Of a stretch of DNA of 64,000 bases, positions 18,300-27,401 are shown one piece after another. Source of the DNA: JAWLAT01 sp041395325 (lineage in GTDB: Bacteria > Pseudomonadota > Gammaproteobacteria > Xanthomonadales > SZUA-5). The position numbers were made by a program, and so were the translations under genes. Every line of letters begins with the position of its first letter. Position 1 is the first letter of the stretch. The stretch lies in NCBI GenBank assembly GCA_041395325.1, contig JAWLAT010000012.1, positions 1 to 64,000 on the forward strand, in the 5' to 3' direction. Below the pieces are notes generated by a model. It was given only the letters and a program-made list of their open reading frames with translations. It was not told the DNA's origin and made no database searches.

Positions 18300-18388
18300 G
18301 GCGCGAGGGTGGCCTCACCCTCGCGCCACACCCCATCCCGACCGTTTGGCCGTCTGACCACAGACGGTGTCGGCGCGCGGCTGCGCGC
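18300..18388 (+). other. Three consecutive hairpins between ahpC and ahpF
   Basis: Perfect stems occur at 18300-18327 (GGCGCGAGGGTG with loop GCCT), 18350-18367 (CCGTCTG with loop ACCA) and 18373-18388 (GCGCGC with loop GGCT). None is followed by a T-run. They probably stabilise the ahpC message or cut down read-through so that more AhpC than AhpF is made. Confidence 0.65.
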
Positions 18389-18409
18389 TCAGTCAACAGG
18401 AGACATTCC

Positions 18410-19999
18410 ATGCTCGATGCCGCACTCAAGGCACAACTGCAGGGCTATCTCGAGAAGCTGCGCACGCCGATCGACCTGGTCGCGACGCTGGACGATGGGC
18501 CGACCTCGGCCGAGCTGGCATCGCTGCTGGAAGAAATCGCCGGGCTGTCCGAGCAGGTCGCCTATCGCACCGATGGTCAGGCCGAACGGGCACCTTCGTT
18601 CGAGATCCAGCGTCGTGGCAGCGACCATGCGGTCGCCTTCGCCGGCGTACCGTTGGGTCACGAGTTCACCTCGCTGGTGCTGGCCCTGCTGCAGATCGGT
18701 GGTCATCCGCCCAAGGTGGACGAGGCCGTGCTGGAGCAGATTCAGGCGCTGTCGGGCGAATACCGCTTCGAGACCTACTATTCCCTGTCCTGTCAGAACT
18801 GCCCCGATGTAGTGCAGGCGCTGAACCTGCTGGCGGCGGTGAATCCGGCCATTCATCACACCGCCATTGACGGTGCCGCCTTCCAGGACGAGGTGGCTGC
18901 CCGCGAGATCATGGCCGTTCCCAGCGTCTATCTGAACGGTCAGCCCTTCGCCTCGGGCCGCATGAGCGTCGAGGAGATCCTGGCCAAGCTGGACAGCGGT
19001 GGCGCCGAACGTGCGGCGCAGGCGCTCAACGACCGCGAGGACTACGACGTACTGGTGGTCGGTGGCGGTCCGGCCGGCGCGGCCGCGGCCATCTATGCAG
19101 CGCGCAAGGGCATCCGCACCGGACTGGTGGCCGAACGCTTCGGCGGCCAGGTCATGGACACGCTGGGTATCGAGAACTTCATTTCGGTGCCGCACACCGA
19201 AGGCCCCAAGCTGGTCGCCGCGCTGGAGCAGCATGTGCGCGACTACGCAGTTGACCTGATCACCGGCCAGCAGGCCCAGGGGCTGCGTCCGGCGGCGCAG
19301 ACCGGCCATGGCCTGCACGAGCTGCAACTGGCCAGTGGCGCCACGCTGCGCAGTCGCAGCATCGTCCTGGCCACCGGCGCCCGCTGGCGCCAGATGGGCG
19401 TGCCCGGTGAGGACGAGTACCGCAACAAGGGCGTTGCCTACTGCCCGCATTGCGATGGCCCGCTGTTCAAGGGCAAGCGCGTGGCAGTGATCGGCGGCGG
19501 CAACTCCGGTGTCGAGGCCGCCATCGATCTGGCCGGCCTGGTCCGCGAAGTGACGCTGATCGAGTTCGACGGCCAGCTGCGCGCCGACGAGGTACTGCAG
19601 CGCAAGCTGCGCAGCCTGTCCAATGTCCGCGTCGTGGTCAGCGCACAGACCACCGAGGTGACCGGCGACGGTCGCAAGGTCACCGGGCTGAACTACCGCG
19701 ATCGGGCCACCGGCGAAGTGCACCAGCTGGAGCTGGAAGGCGTGTTCGTGCAGATCGGTCTGCTGCCCAACAGCGACTGGCTGCGCGACACTCTGACGTT
19801 GAGCCCGCGTGGCGAGATCGTCGTCGACGGCCATGGCCAAACCTCGGTCGAGGGCGTCTTTGCCGCCGGTGATGTCACCACGGTGCCCTACAAGCAGATC
19901 ATCATTGCGATGGGCGAAGGCTCGAAGGCCGCGCTGGCCGCTTTCGACCATCTGATTCGCAATGATGTGGCGATGCAGTCGGACGCCCAGGCCGCCTGA
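18410..19999 (+). CDS. ahpF: Alkyl hydroperoxide reductase subunit F (AhpC reductase)
   Basis: This 529-residue NAD(P)H-dependent flavoprotein passes electrons to AhpC. The N-terminal double-thioredoxin domain carries the dithiol SCQNCPD (C128/C131). The C-terminal thioredoxin-reductase-like part has the FAD motif VVGGGPAGAAAAIYAARKG, the redox dithiol YCPHCDGP (C345/C348, the same numbering as in E. coli) and the NAD(P) motif VIGGGNSGVEAAIDLAG. The last FAD motif GVFAAGDVTTVPYKQI is intact. AGGAGA precedes the start. It forms an operon with ahpC and ends at an intrinsic terminator. Confidence 0.97.
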   Translation: MLDAALKAQLQGYLEKLRTPIDLVATLDDGPTSAELASLLEEIAGLSEQVAYRTDGQAERAPSFEIQRRGSDHAVAFAGVPLGHEFTSLVLALLQIGGHPPKVDEAVLEQIQALSGEYRFETYYSLSCQNCPDVVQALNLLAAVNPAIHHTAIDGAAFQDEVAAREIMAVPSVYLNGQPFASGRMSVEEILAKLDSGGAERAAQALNDREDYDVLVVGGGPAGAAAAIYAARKGIRTGLVAERFGGQVMDTLGIENFISVPHTEGPKLVAALEQHVRDYAVDLITGQQAQGLRPAAQTGHGLHELQLASGATLRSRSIVLATGARWRQMGVPGEDEYRNKGVAYCPHCDGPLFKGKRVAVIGGGNSGVEAAIDLAGLVREVTLIEFDGQLRADEVLQRKLRSLSNVRVVVSAQTTEVTGDGRKVTGLNYRDRATGEVHQLELEGVFVQIGLLPNSDWLRDTLTLSPRGEIVVDGHGQTSVEGVFAAGDVTTVPYKQIIIAMGEGSKAALAAFDHLIRNDVAMQSDAQAA

Positions 20000-20009
20000 T
20001 TGAAGCTGT

Positions 20010-20042
20010 GGACCGTGCCGCCCTGGCACGGTCCGCTTCTTT
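20010..20042 (+). terminator. Intrinsic terminator of ahpCF
   Basis: A perfect ten-base stem GGACCGTGCC / GGCACGGTCC with loop GCCCT is followed by GCTTCTTT. It starts ten bases after the ahpF stop. Confidence 0.85.
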
Positions 20043-20169
20043 CCGGCGCAACGCCCCCGTCAATGCGCTCATGCACTGTGTTGCACCCGAGCGACTGATC
20101 GTTGTCGCTCGCCTCTGGCTCGGCCATCCCGGCCACCGTCCAAACCTCCCGCCAAACCGATCCGGCGCG

Positions 20170-20197
20170 CTTGAATGCCCCCGCCGGCGCCCTCACC
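20170..20197 (+). promoter_or_regulatory. Sigma-32-like heat-shock promoter of clpB
   Basis: CTTGAAT (20170-20176), a 13-base spacer and CCCTCACC (20190-20197) fit the heat-shock pattern CTTGAAA-N13-CCCCATNT well at the -35 and partly at the -10. The site is about 50 bases before the clpB start, a natural place since ClpB is a heat-shock chaperone. Confidence 0.55.
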
Positions 20198-20248
20198 TGA
20201 GGGACATGCGGCCAGCACTGGCTGCCTCGAATCTGGCGGAGAACGCAC

Positions 20249-22822
20249 ATGCGCATGGACAAGCTCACTTCGCGCTTCCAGCAGGCCCTGGCCGATGCCC
20301 AGAGCCTGGCGGTGGGGCGCGATCACAACATTCTCGAACCGCTGCACCTGCTGGTCGCGCTGATCGATCAGCAGGGCGGTTCGGCCGCACCGCTGCTGAC
20401 TCAGGCCGGCGCCAATCTGCCGGCACTGCGCAGTGCGCTGGGCCAGGCCCTGGACAAGCTGCCCAAGGTCCGCGGCAACGAGGGCCAGCTGTCGATCTCC
20501 AATGATCTGAACCGGCTGCTGCTGCTCACCGACAAGCTGGCGCAGCAGCGCGGCGACCAGTACATCGCCAGCGAGCTGTTCGTGCTGGCCGCACTGGATG
20601 ACAAGGGTGAGGTGGGGAAGCTGCTGAAGAGCAGCGGCGTGGACAAGGCCACCTTCGAGCGCGCCATTGACGCGGTGCGCGGCGGCGCGCGGGTCGATGA
20701 CCCGAATGCCGAGGAGCAGCGCCAGGCGCTGGAGAAGTACACGATCGACCTGACCGAGCGGGCCGAACAAGGCAAGCTGGATCCGGTGATCGGTCGCGAC
20801 GAGGAAATCCGCCGCGTCGTCCAGGTGCTGCAACGGCGCACCAAGAACAACCCGGTGCTGATCGGCGAGCCTGGCGTCGGCAAGACCGCGATCGTCGAGG
20901 GTCTGGCGCTGCGCATTGTCAATGGCGAGGTACCCGAGGGTCTGCGCAACAAGCGCGTGTTGTCGCTGGACATGGGCGCGCTGATCGCCGGCGCCAAATT
21001 CCGCGGTGAGTTCGAGGAGCGCCTCAAGGGCGTGCTGAATGACCTGTCCAAGCAGGAAGGCCAGGTGGTGCTGTTCATCGACGAGCTGCACACGATGGTC
21101 GGTGCCGGCAAGGCCGAAGGCTCGATGGACGCCGGCAACATGCTCAAACCGGCGCTGGCGCGTGGCGAGCTGCACTGCATCGGCGCCACCACGCTGGACG
21201 AATACCGCAAGTACGTCGAAAAGGACGCTGCATTGGAGCGGCGATTCCAGAAGGTCTACGTCGGCGAGCCCTCGGTCGAGGACACCATCGCGATCCTGCG
21301 CGGCCTGAAGGAGCGCTATGCGCTGCACCACAAGGTCGAGATCACCGATCCGGCCATCGTGGCGGCAGCGACGCTGTCGAACCGCTACATCACCGACCGC
21401 CAGCTGCCGGACAAGGCCATCGATCTGATGGACGAAGCGGCCAGCCGCATCCGCATGGAGATGGACAGCAAGCCGGAGGAACTCGATCGCATCGAGCGGC
21501 GGCTGATCCAGCTGAAGATGCAGCGCGAACACCTGAAGAAGGAAACCGACGAGGCCAGCAAGCAGCGCCTGGCCACGCTGGAAGCGGACATCGACAAGCT
21601 CGAGCGCGAGTTCGCCGATCTGGAAGAAGTCTGGAGCGCGGAGAAGGCCGCCGTGGGCGGTGAGTCGCAGATCAAGGAACAGCTCGAAGCCGCCCGCATC
21701 GAGTTCGAGAGCGCGCGCCGGCGGCAGGATCTGGCCCGCATGAGCGAGCTGCAGTACGGCGCCATCCCGGATCTGGAACGCAAGCTGGAAGCCGCGCAGC
21801 AGGCCGATCAGGCCAGCTTCCAACTGCTCACCAACAAGGTCACCGGCGAGGAGATCGCCGAGGTGGTTTCGCGCTGGACCGGCATCCCGGTGAGCAAGAT
21901 GCTCGAAGGTGAGCGCGACAAGCTGCTGCGCATGGAAGCCGAGCTGGGCGAGCGGGTGGTCGGCCAGAGCGAAGCGGTGCGCGCGGTTTCCGACGCCATC
22001 CGTCGCTCCCGCGCCGGCCTGTCCGATCCGAACCGGCCGAATGGCTCCTTCCTCTTCCTCGGCCCCACCGGCGTCGGCAAGACCGAGCTCTGCAAGGCGC
22101 TGGCCGAGTTCCTCTTCGACACCGAGGAGGCGATGATCCGCATCGACATGAGCGAGTTCATGGAGAAGCACTCGGTCAGTCGCCTGATCGGTGCCCCGCC
22201 GGGCTATGTCGGCTATGAGGAAGGCGGCTATCTGACCGAGGCGGTGCGTCGCCGGCCCTACTCGGTGATCCTGCTCGACGAGGTGGAGAAGGCCCATCAC
22301 GACGTCTTCAACGTGCTGCTGCAGGTGCTCGACGACGGCCGTCTGACCGATGGCCAGGGCCGCACGGTGGATTTCCGCAACACCGTCATCGTGATGACCA
22401 GCAACCTGGGTTCACAGGTGATCCAGGAACTGCACGGTGAGGACAACTACGCGCGGATGAAGAATGCCGTGCTGGAGATCGTGCAGAGTCACTTCCGGCC
22501 GGAGTTCATCAACCGGCTGGACGAGCTGGTGGTCTTCCACCCGCTGGACAAGTCGCAGATCCGCGCGATTGCCCGGCTGCAGATCCGCCATCTGGAACAG
22601 CGCCTGGCCGAGCGCGAGCTGAAGCTGGTGGTGGAAGACAGTGCGCTGGACTACCTCGGCAACTACGGCTACGACCCGGTCTACGGTGCGCGGCCGCTGA
22701 AACGCGCGGTGCAGAGCCTGATCGAGAACCCGTTGGCCCGGGAAATTCTCGAAGGCCGCTACGCACCCGGCGACAGCATCCGCGTCGGAGTCAGCGACGG
22801 CCAGGTGGTGTTCGCCAAGTAG
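20249..22822 (+). CDS. clpB: ATP-dependent disaggregase ClpB
   Basis: This 857-residue Hsp104/ClpB hexamer unit works with DnaK to dissolve protein aggregates. The domains are an N-terminal Clp_N repeat domain (about 1-145), AAA+ module 1 with Walker A GEPGVGKTAI, an M-domain coiled coil (about 400-530, rich in charged heptads) that distinguishes ClpB from ClpA/ClpC, and AAA+ module 2 with Walker A GPTGVGKTEL. The pore loop GYVGYEEGG is present, and a D2-small domain ends the chain. ATG at 20249 has GGAG seven bases upstream; a second ATG two codons later is possible. Length is standard for the family. Confidence 0.97.
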   Translation: MRMDKLTSRFQQALADAQSLAVGRDHNILEPLHLLVALIDQQGGSAAPLLTQAGANLPALRSALGQALDKLPKVRGNEGQLSISNDLNRLLLLTDKLAQQRGDQYIASELFVLAALDDKGEVGKLLKSSGVDKATFERAIDAVRGGARVDDPNAEEQRQALEKYTIDLTERAEQGKLDPVIGRDEEIRRVVQVLQRRTKNNPVLIGEPGVGKTAIVEGLALRIVNGEVPEGLRNKRVLSLDMGALIAGAKFRGEFEERLKGVLNDLSKQEGQVVLFIDELHTMVGAGKAEGSMDAGNMLKPALARGELHCIGATTLDEYRKYVEKDAALERRFQKVYVGEPSVEDTIAILRGLKERYALHHKVEITDPAIVAAATLSNRYITDRQLPDKAIDLMDEAASRIRMEMDSKPEELDRIERRLIQLKMQREHLKKETDEASKQRLATLEADIDKLEREFADLEEVWSAEKAAVGGESQIKEQLEAARIEFESARRRQDLARMSELQYGAIPDLERKLEAAQQADQASFQLLTNKVTGEEIAEVVSRWTGIPVSKMLEGERDKLLRMEAELGERVVGQSEAVRAVSDAIRRSRAGLSDPNRPNGSFLFLGPTGVGKTELCKALAEFLFDTEEAMIRIDMSEFMEKHSVSRLIGAPPGYVGYEEGGYLTEAVRRRPYSVILLDEVEKAHHDVFNVLLQVLDDGRLTDGQGRTVDFRNTVIVMTSNLGSQVIQELHGEDNYARMKNAVLEIVQSHFRPEFINRLDELVVFHPLDKSQIRAIARLQIRHLEQRLAERELKLVVEDSALDYLGNYGYDPVYGARPLKRAVQSLIENPLAREILEGRYAPGDSIRVGVSDGQVVFAK

Positions 22823-22829
22823 GGCAATG

Positions 22830-22858
22830 GCGACCGAGCCGCCCATCGGCTCGGTCGC
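22830..22858 (+). terminator. Hairpin after clpB, probable terminator
   Basis: A perfect 12-base stem GCGACCGAGCCG / CGGCTCGGTCGC with loop CCCAT begins eight bases after the clpB stop. There is no clear T-run, so termination efficiency is uncertain. Confidence 0.6.
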
Positions 22859-22927
22859 TGCGATGTCAGCCATGCTTCAGCCCCGGCCGCTATGCTGGAG
22901 CTCTTTCGTGGCTGCGAGTGCCTGTGC

Positions 22928-24985
22928 ATGCGCTGGATCCTGCTCGGACTGAGTCTGTGGCTGTCGCCGTTGTACGCGCAGCAGGTGCAGGAGCTGCGTG
23001 GACGTACCCCCAGCGGTGCCTGGTATGTGATCCAGCTGCCGGCCGGCTGGCAGTCCGGCGACGGGCTGGTGCTGGTCAACCACGGCTATGACTTTCGTGA
23101 GCCGGCAGGCACACCCAGCCTGGGCCCAGCGCCCTTGCGTGAGCGCCAGCTGCAGCAGGGCCTGGCGCTGGCAGCATCGAGTTACTCCGACCGCGGCTGG
23201 GCGCTGTTCTCCACGCCCACCGATCATCGCGAACTGCTGACGGTCTTCCGCGATCACTACGGTGACCCCGGCCCGCTGATCAGCACCGGCGGATCGCTCG
23301 GTGGGTTGGTCGCGCTGCAGCAGGCCGAACAGCCCGAACTGGGCCAGTTCAGCGCCGTCTACAGCGTCTGCACGCCGGCCGCCGGCAGCCGCGTTTGGGA
23401 TCACGCGCTGGATCTGCGACTGATCTACGACACGGTCTGCGACGGCGTCTCCGGCGGTGAACTGCCGCGGGGCAGTGGCGATCTGCCCTATGCCATCGAC
23501 GACAACGATCTGGGCGATTTCGATGGCTGGGTGGAAGGCAGCCAGATCTACCTGGCGATCAACCGCTGCACTGGCGTGGATCTGCCCTCCTGGGCCATCA
23601 GCAGCGGCATGCGTCGCCGCTACGAGCAGATCCGCCAGCTCAGTGGCGTCAGCGACGACTTCTTCCTCGACAACATGGCCTACGCCACCTTCGGTTTGAG
23701 CGATTTGCTGCGCAGCGAGCACAAGCTCGACGGGCGCCCGGCGCTGGACAACCGCTTCGTCGACTATGGCGATGCCGACATCAATCAGCGCATCGCCCGC
23801 ATCCAGTCCGATCGCCTGGCCGGGCTGAAGCTGCGCCAGCATCACACGCCGCAGCGGCTCCCATCCAACCTGCGCGTGCTCAGCACCCACACCAGCGGCG
23901 ATGGCATCGTCGTGCCGGCGCACCAGCAGGCATTGCAGGCGCTGCTGCCCGCGGAGCAGCTCTCGGTGGCATACGTGAGCGAGGACTCGCCCAGCCATTG
24001 CGGTTACTCCGATGCCGAATTGCTGGCCGGCTGGGACGCGCTCAGCGACTGGCTGGACGGCGCGCCGCAGCCCGACGCCAGCAGTCTGCAGGGGCGCTGC
24101 CAGAGTCTGGCCAATGGTGCTGACGTCGAAGGACCTTGTCGCTATGACTCGTCGGTGCAGCCGGAACCGCTGGATCAGCACTTGCGCCCGCGCCAGCTGC
24201 CGAGCTTCCCGCTGCAGGCGGCCAGCACCGGCCTGTGGTATGACCCGGCCAGCCCGGGCGATGGCTATGTGATCGAGGCACTCGCCGATGGTCGGGCCGT
24301 GGTGGCGCGCTTCAGCTATCCGGCCGAGGGCGAAGCCGGCGACCAGGCCTGGTTCTTCGGCAGTGGCGAGATTCTCGATGAGGGCATCGTCATCGAGCAG
24401 ATGCAACGACCGGTGGGCGCACGCTTCGGCGCCGCTTTCGACCCGGCCGAGGTGGATCGGCAGGATTGGGGCGAACAGCGCTTCGTCTTCGAGGCCTGTG
24501 GCGAGGGCGAGACCGCTTGGGAAAGCACGACGCCCTACGCCGACGGTCGCACGCCCTTGCGCCAGCTGAGCTGGATCGGCGGCCTGGGTTGCCCGGGCAG
24601 CGGTGATATCAGCGGCGCCAGTCTGTACAGCGGCGCCTGGTATGACCCGGCCCGCTCCGGCGAGGGTGGCTTCATCCACATTCAGGCCGACGGGCGCGTC
24701 TTCATGCTGTGGTTCAGCTTCCAACCGCAGGGTGGTCAGGCCTGGTTCTTTGCCGAAGGCAGCCTCAATGGCGCGGTGATCACTTTCGCCGACGTGCTGC
24801 GGCCGGTCGGCACGCGTTTCGGACCCGACTTTGTCCCGGCCGACGTGCGCTTCGAACGCTGGGGCAGTGCCCGCATCGAATTGCAGGTCAACGGCCAGAT
24901 CCAGCTGGACTATGCCGCCGACGACAGCAACTGGGGCGCCGGCACACTGCACTGGCAGCGCCTGACCCAGCCGCTGCTGCCCTGA
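22928..24985 (+). CDS. Secreted alpha/beta hydrolase with two C-terminal GxW repeats
   Basis: The protein is 685 residues from the ATG at 22928, which begins a clean signal peptide (MRWILLGLSLWLSPLYAQ); an in-frame ATG 12 codons earlier would give a poorer one. The body (about 20-385) is alpha/beta-hydrolase-like: nucleophile elbow GGSLGG with Ser123, a plausible Asp in TSGDGIVVPAHQ, and His in SPSHCGYSD. The C-terminus holds two ~135-residue copies (from about 434 and 570) starting GLWYDPASPGDGY and GAWYDPARSGEGG. Each has a QAWFF strand and an RPVG.RFG motif. The same repeat occurs at the end of the giant protein at 57008. Substrate unknown; an esterase or peptidase role is possible. Confidence 0.75.
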   Translation: MRWILLGLSLWLSPLYAQQVQELRGRTPSGAWYVIQLPAGWQSGDGLVLVNHGYDFREPAGTPSLGPAPLRERQLQQGLALAASSYSDRGWALFSTPTDHRELLTVFRDHYGDPGPLISTGGSLGGLVALQQAEQPELGQFSAVYSVCTPAAGSRVWDHALDLRLIYDTVCDGVSGGELPRGSGDLPYAIDDNDLGDFDGWVEGSQIYLAINRCTGVDLPSWAISSGMRRRYEQIRQLSGVSDDFFLDNMAYATFGLSDLLRSEHKLDGRPALDNRFVDYGDADINQRIARIQSDRLAGLKLRQHHTPQRLPSNLRVLSTHTSGDGIVVPAHQQALQALLPAEQLSVAYVSEDSPSHCGYSDAELLAGWDALSDWLDGAPQPDASSLQGRCQSLANGADVEGPCRYDSSVQPEPLDQHLRPRQLPSFPLQAASTGLWYDPASPGDGYVIEALADGRAVVARFSYPAEGEAGDQAWFFGSGEILDEGIVIEQMQRPVGARFGAAFDPAEVDRQDWGEQRFVFEACGEGETAWESTTPYADGRTPLRQLSWIGGLGCPGSGDISGASLYSGAWYDPARSGEGGFIHIQADGRVFMLWFSFQPQGGQAWFFAEGSLNGAVITFADVLRPVGTRFGPDFVPADVRFERWGSARIELQVNGQIQLDYAADDSNWGAGTLHWQRLTQPLLP

Positions 24986-25130
24986 ACCCGCTGGCGGCGC
25001 GCCGCCGCAGTGGATTGCCGATCTGCGGACCCTTATCATGCGGCGCCCGCGCCGTGTCGGGACGACTGCACCATCGCGCCCATCGCGCTGTCTCCCTGCA
25101 CCGCTGTCTGATTTGTCTGTCGGAATCCCT

Positions 25131-27284
25131 ATGAGCACTGCCGATCTGCTGTTTGAACTGGGCTGCGAGGAGCTGCCTGCTGCCCACCTGACTGGCCTGG
25201 CGCACGCCTTGCGCGATGGCCTGCTGGCCCGGCTGGACAAGGCGGGCGTAGCCTGCGATCCGGCCCAGTGCCAGGCCTGGTGGACGCCGCGCCGATTGGT
25301 GCTGCGGCTCAGCGGACTGGCTCGGCAGCAGCCTGACCAGCACAGCGAGCGGCGCGGCCCGGCGGTCAACGCCGGCCTGGATGCCGCCGGTCAGCCCAGT
25401 CGTGCCTTGCAGGGCTTTGCACAATCCTGTGGCGTGGAATGGACCGCACTGGAACGCGTGGCCACCGACAAGGGCGAGTGGTTCGTGCACCGTCAACTGC
25501 GTCCTGGCGCAGCGACCGCCGAGGTCCTGCCGGCGCTGCTGCGGGAGACGGTCGATGCGCTGCCCCTGCCCAAGCCGATGCGCTGGGGTGAGCGCGATCG
25601 TGGCTTCCTGCGGCCGGTGCACTGGCTGCTGGCGCTGTTCGACGAGCAGCCGCTGGCGCTGGAGTTGTTCGGCCATGCCGCCGGCCGTACGACCTACGGC
25701 CACCGCTTTCATCATCCGCAGGCGATCGAGATTCATCGCGCCGCCGACTACGAGGCCACGCTGGAAGAGGCTCAGGTGCTGGTCGATCCGGCGCGCCGAC
25801 GGCAGCGCATCGTCGCCCAGGTCCGCACCGCCGCTGACGCGCTGAATGGCACCGCGCGGCTGCCCGATGACTTGCTCGACGAGGTCAACAACCTGACCGA
25901 ATGGCCGGTGGCGATCGGCTGCGAACTGCCGGCCGATTTCATGCGCCTGCCCGACGCCGTCATCATCGCCACGATCGAGACCCATCAGCGCTTCTTCCCC
26001 ATCGTTGGCGCGGACGGCGCACTGCTGCCGGCCTTCGTCGGCGTGGCCAATCTGGTCAGTCGCGACCCGCGTCAGATCCAGCTGGGCTATCAGCGCGTGG
26101 TGCGGCCGCGACTGGCCGATGCCGCCTTCTTCTACGACCAGGATCTGAAGACGCCGCTGCAGAATCATCTGGACGATCTGGACCGGGTCACCTATCAGGC
26201 CAAGCTGGGCTCAGTGCTGGACAAGACCGAGCGCGTGGTGGCGCTGGCACGGCATGTGGCCAGCCAGGTGGGTGTCGACACCGATGCGGCCGCGGCTGCG
26301 GCGCGCCTGGCCAAGTGCGATCTGATGAGCCAGATGGTCGGCGAGTTCCCCGAGTTGCAGGGTCAGATGGGCCGCACCTATGCACTGGCACAGGGACAAC
26401 CGGCCGCCCTGGCGGAAGCCTTGGATGAAGTCTATGCGCCGCGTCAGGCCGGCGCGCCGATCGCTGCGTCGGCACTGGGTCGGGTACTGGCCGTCGCCGA
26501 GCGCGCCGACACCATCGCCGGCATCTTCGCCGTCGGCCTCAAACCGACTGGCAGCAAGGATCCCTTCGCGCTGCGTCGGGCGGCGCTGGGCCTGGCCCGG
26601 ACGCTGATCGAAGGCGGCCTGCGGCTGGATCTGATCGAGCTGCTGGAGCGAGCCGTCGCCGCCATTCCGGCGCAGGATGTGCGCGACTGGATTGCCAAGC
26701 TGGCCGCCAGTACCCCGGATGCCAGCCTGCTGCACAAGCTGGCCGATCAGATGCTGGCCCCGGCCGTGGACGAGCTCTACGGCTTCATCCTCGACCGCAC
26801 CCGCGCGTACTACGCCGACGTCGGCATCAGCGCCGATGTCTTCGAAGCCGTCGCCGCGCGGCGACCGCACGATCTGCTCGATTTCGATGCACGTCTGAAG
26901 GCCGTGCTGACCTTCAAGTCGCTGCCGCAGTGTGCCTCTTTGGCGGCCGCCAACAAGCGCAGTGGCAATCTGCTGCGCAAGGCCACCGAGGCCGGCGAGG
27001 CGATCGCCGCCGAGCTCGATCCGGCGTTGTTCGAGGGTGAAGCCGAAGCAGCCTTGGCACAGGCCTTGAGCGAGGCCGAACGCGACACCGCGCCGTTGTT
27101 CGAAGCGCGCGACTACGTCACGGGTCTGAACCGGCTGGCCGCGCTGCAGGGTCCGGTGGACGCCTTCTTCGAGGCGGTCATGGTGATGGCCGAGGACCCG
27201 ACATTGCGCGCCAACCGCCTCGGTCTGCTGGCGCGATTGCAGGGCCTGTTCCTGCGCACCGCCGATATTTCGCTGCTCGGCTAG
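25131..27284 (+). CDS. glyS: Glycyl-tRNA synthetase beta subunit
   Basis: This 717-residue beta subunit of the bacterial alpha2beta2 GlyRS starts with LLFELGCEELPA, as in the family. It contains the conserved RPVHWLLALFD, GHRFHHP, EVNNLTEWPV and ETHQRFFP blocks, the HD-like region KCDLMSQMVGEFPELQG and a C-terminal anticodon-binding DALR-like domain. ATG at 25131 is the family start; the frame extends upstream without homology. The alpha subunit gene glyQ, normally directly upstream, is not here, so the enzyme must be completed from another locus. A weak promoter (TGGATT-N17-TATCAT at 25011-25039) precedes it. Confidence 0.96.
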   Translation: MSTADLLFELGCEELPAAHLTGLAHALRDGLLARLDKAGVACDPAQCQAWWTPRRLVLRLSGLARQQPDQHSERRGPAVNAGLDAAGQPSRALQGFAQSCGVEWTALERVATDKGEWFVHRQLRPGAATAEVLPALLRETVDALPLPKPMRWGERDRGFLRPVHWLLALFDEQPLALELFGHAAGRTTYGHRFHHPQAIEIHRAADYEATLEEAQVLVDPARRRQRIVAQVRTAADALNGTARLPDDLLDEVNNLTEWPVAIGCELPADFMRLPDAVIIATIETHQRFFPIVGADGALLPAFVGVANLVSRDPRQIQLGYQRVVRPRLADAAFFYDQDLKTPLQNHLDDLDRVTYQAKLGSVLDKTERVVALARHVASQVGVDTDAAAAAARLAKCDLMSQMVGEFPELQGQMGRTYALAQGQPAALAEALDEVYAPRQAGAPIAASALGRVLAVAERADTIAGIFAVGLKPTGSKDPFALRRAALGLARTLIEGGLRLDLIELLERAVAAIPAQDVRDWIAKLAASTPDASLLHKLADQMLAPAVDELYGFILDRTRAYYADVGISADVFEAVAARRPHDLLDFDARLKAVLTFKSLPQCASLAAANKRSGNLLRKATEAGEAIAAELDPALFEGEAEAALAQALSEAERDTAPLFEARDYVTGLNRLAALQGPVDAFFEAVMVMAEDPTLRANRLGLLARLQGLFLRTADISLLG

Positions 27285-27330
27285 TCATCGCCCGGAAGCG
27301 TCAGCGCACTTTGCTGGCGCGCTCGAACCG

Positions 27331-27375
27331 AGGGCAACAATGGGTTGCCCTAGTGGGTTCGATCGGTGATCGAAC
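27331..27375. terminator. Two hairpins between convergent glyS and algC
   Basis: Two perfect eight-base stems, AGGGCAAC/GTTGCCCT (27331-27351) and GTTCGATC/GATCGAAC (27357-27375), lie in the 117-base gap between convergent genes. They could serve as bidirectional terminators. Confidence 0.55.
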
Positions 27376-27401
27376 GCGGTTGCAGGCAGGCGCCTGCTGA
27401 C

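Noticed and set aside
18389..20029. Long open frame antisense to ahpF (about 546 residues)
   Set aside because: The plus strand encodes AhpF with all motifs. The antisense frame is open because of the third-position GC bias and its composition is rich in Gln, His and Arg.
20069..22300. 743-residue frame antisense to clpB
   Set aside because: A shadow of clpB with no recognisable domain; the sense frame is a complete ClpB.
24993..25006. GGCGGCGCGCCGCC as glyS operator or terminator
   Set aside because: A perfect palindrome but without loop or T-run; in a GC-rich genome this may be chance.
22877..25369. 830-residue frame antisense to the hydrolase and the start of glyS
   Set aside because: It spans two real genes on the other strand and has the low-complexity composition of a GC-bias artefact.
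27357..27375. GTTCGATC...GATCGAAC as part of a tRNA T-arm
   Set aside because: No acceptor or anticodon stem can be built around it; it is a simple hairpin between convergent genes.
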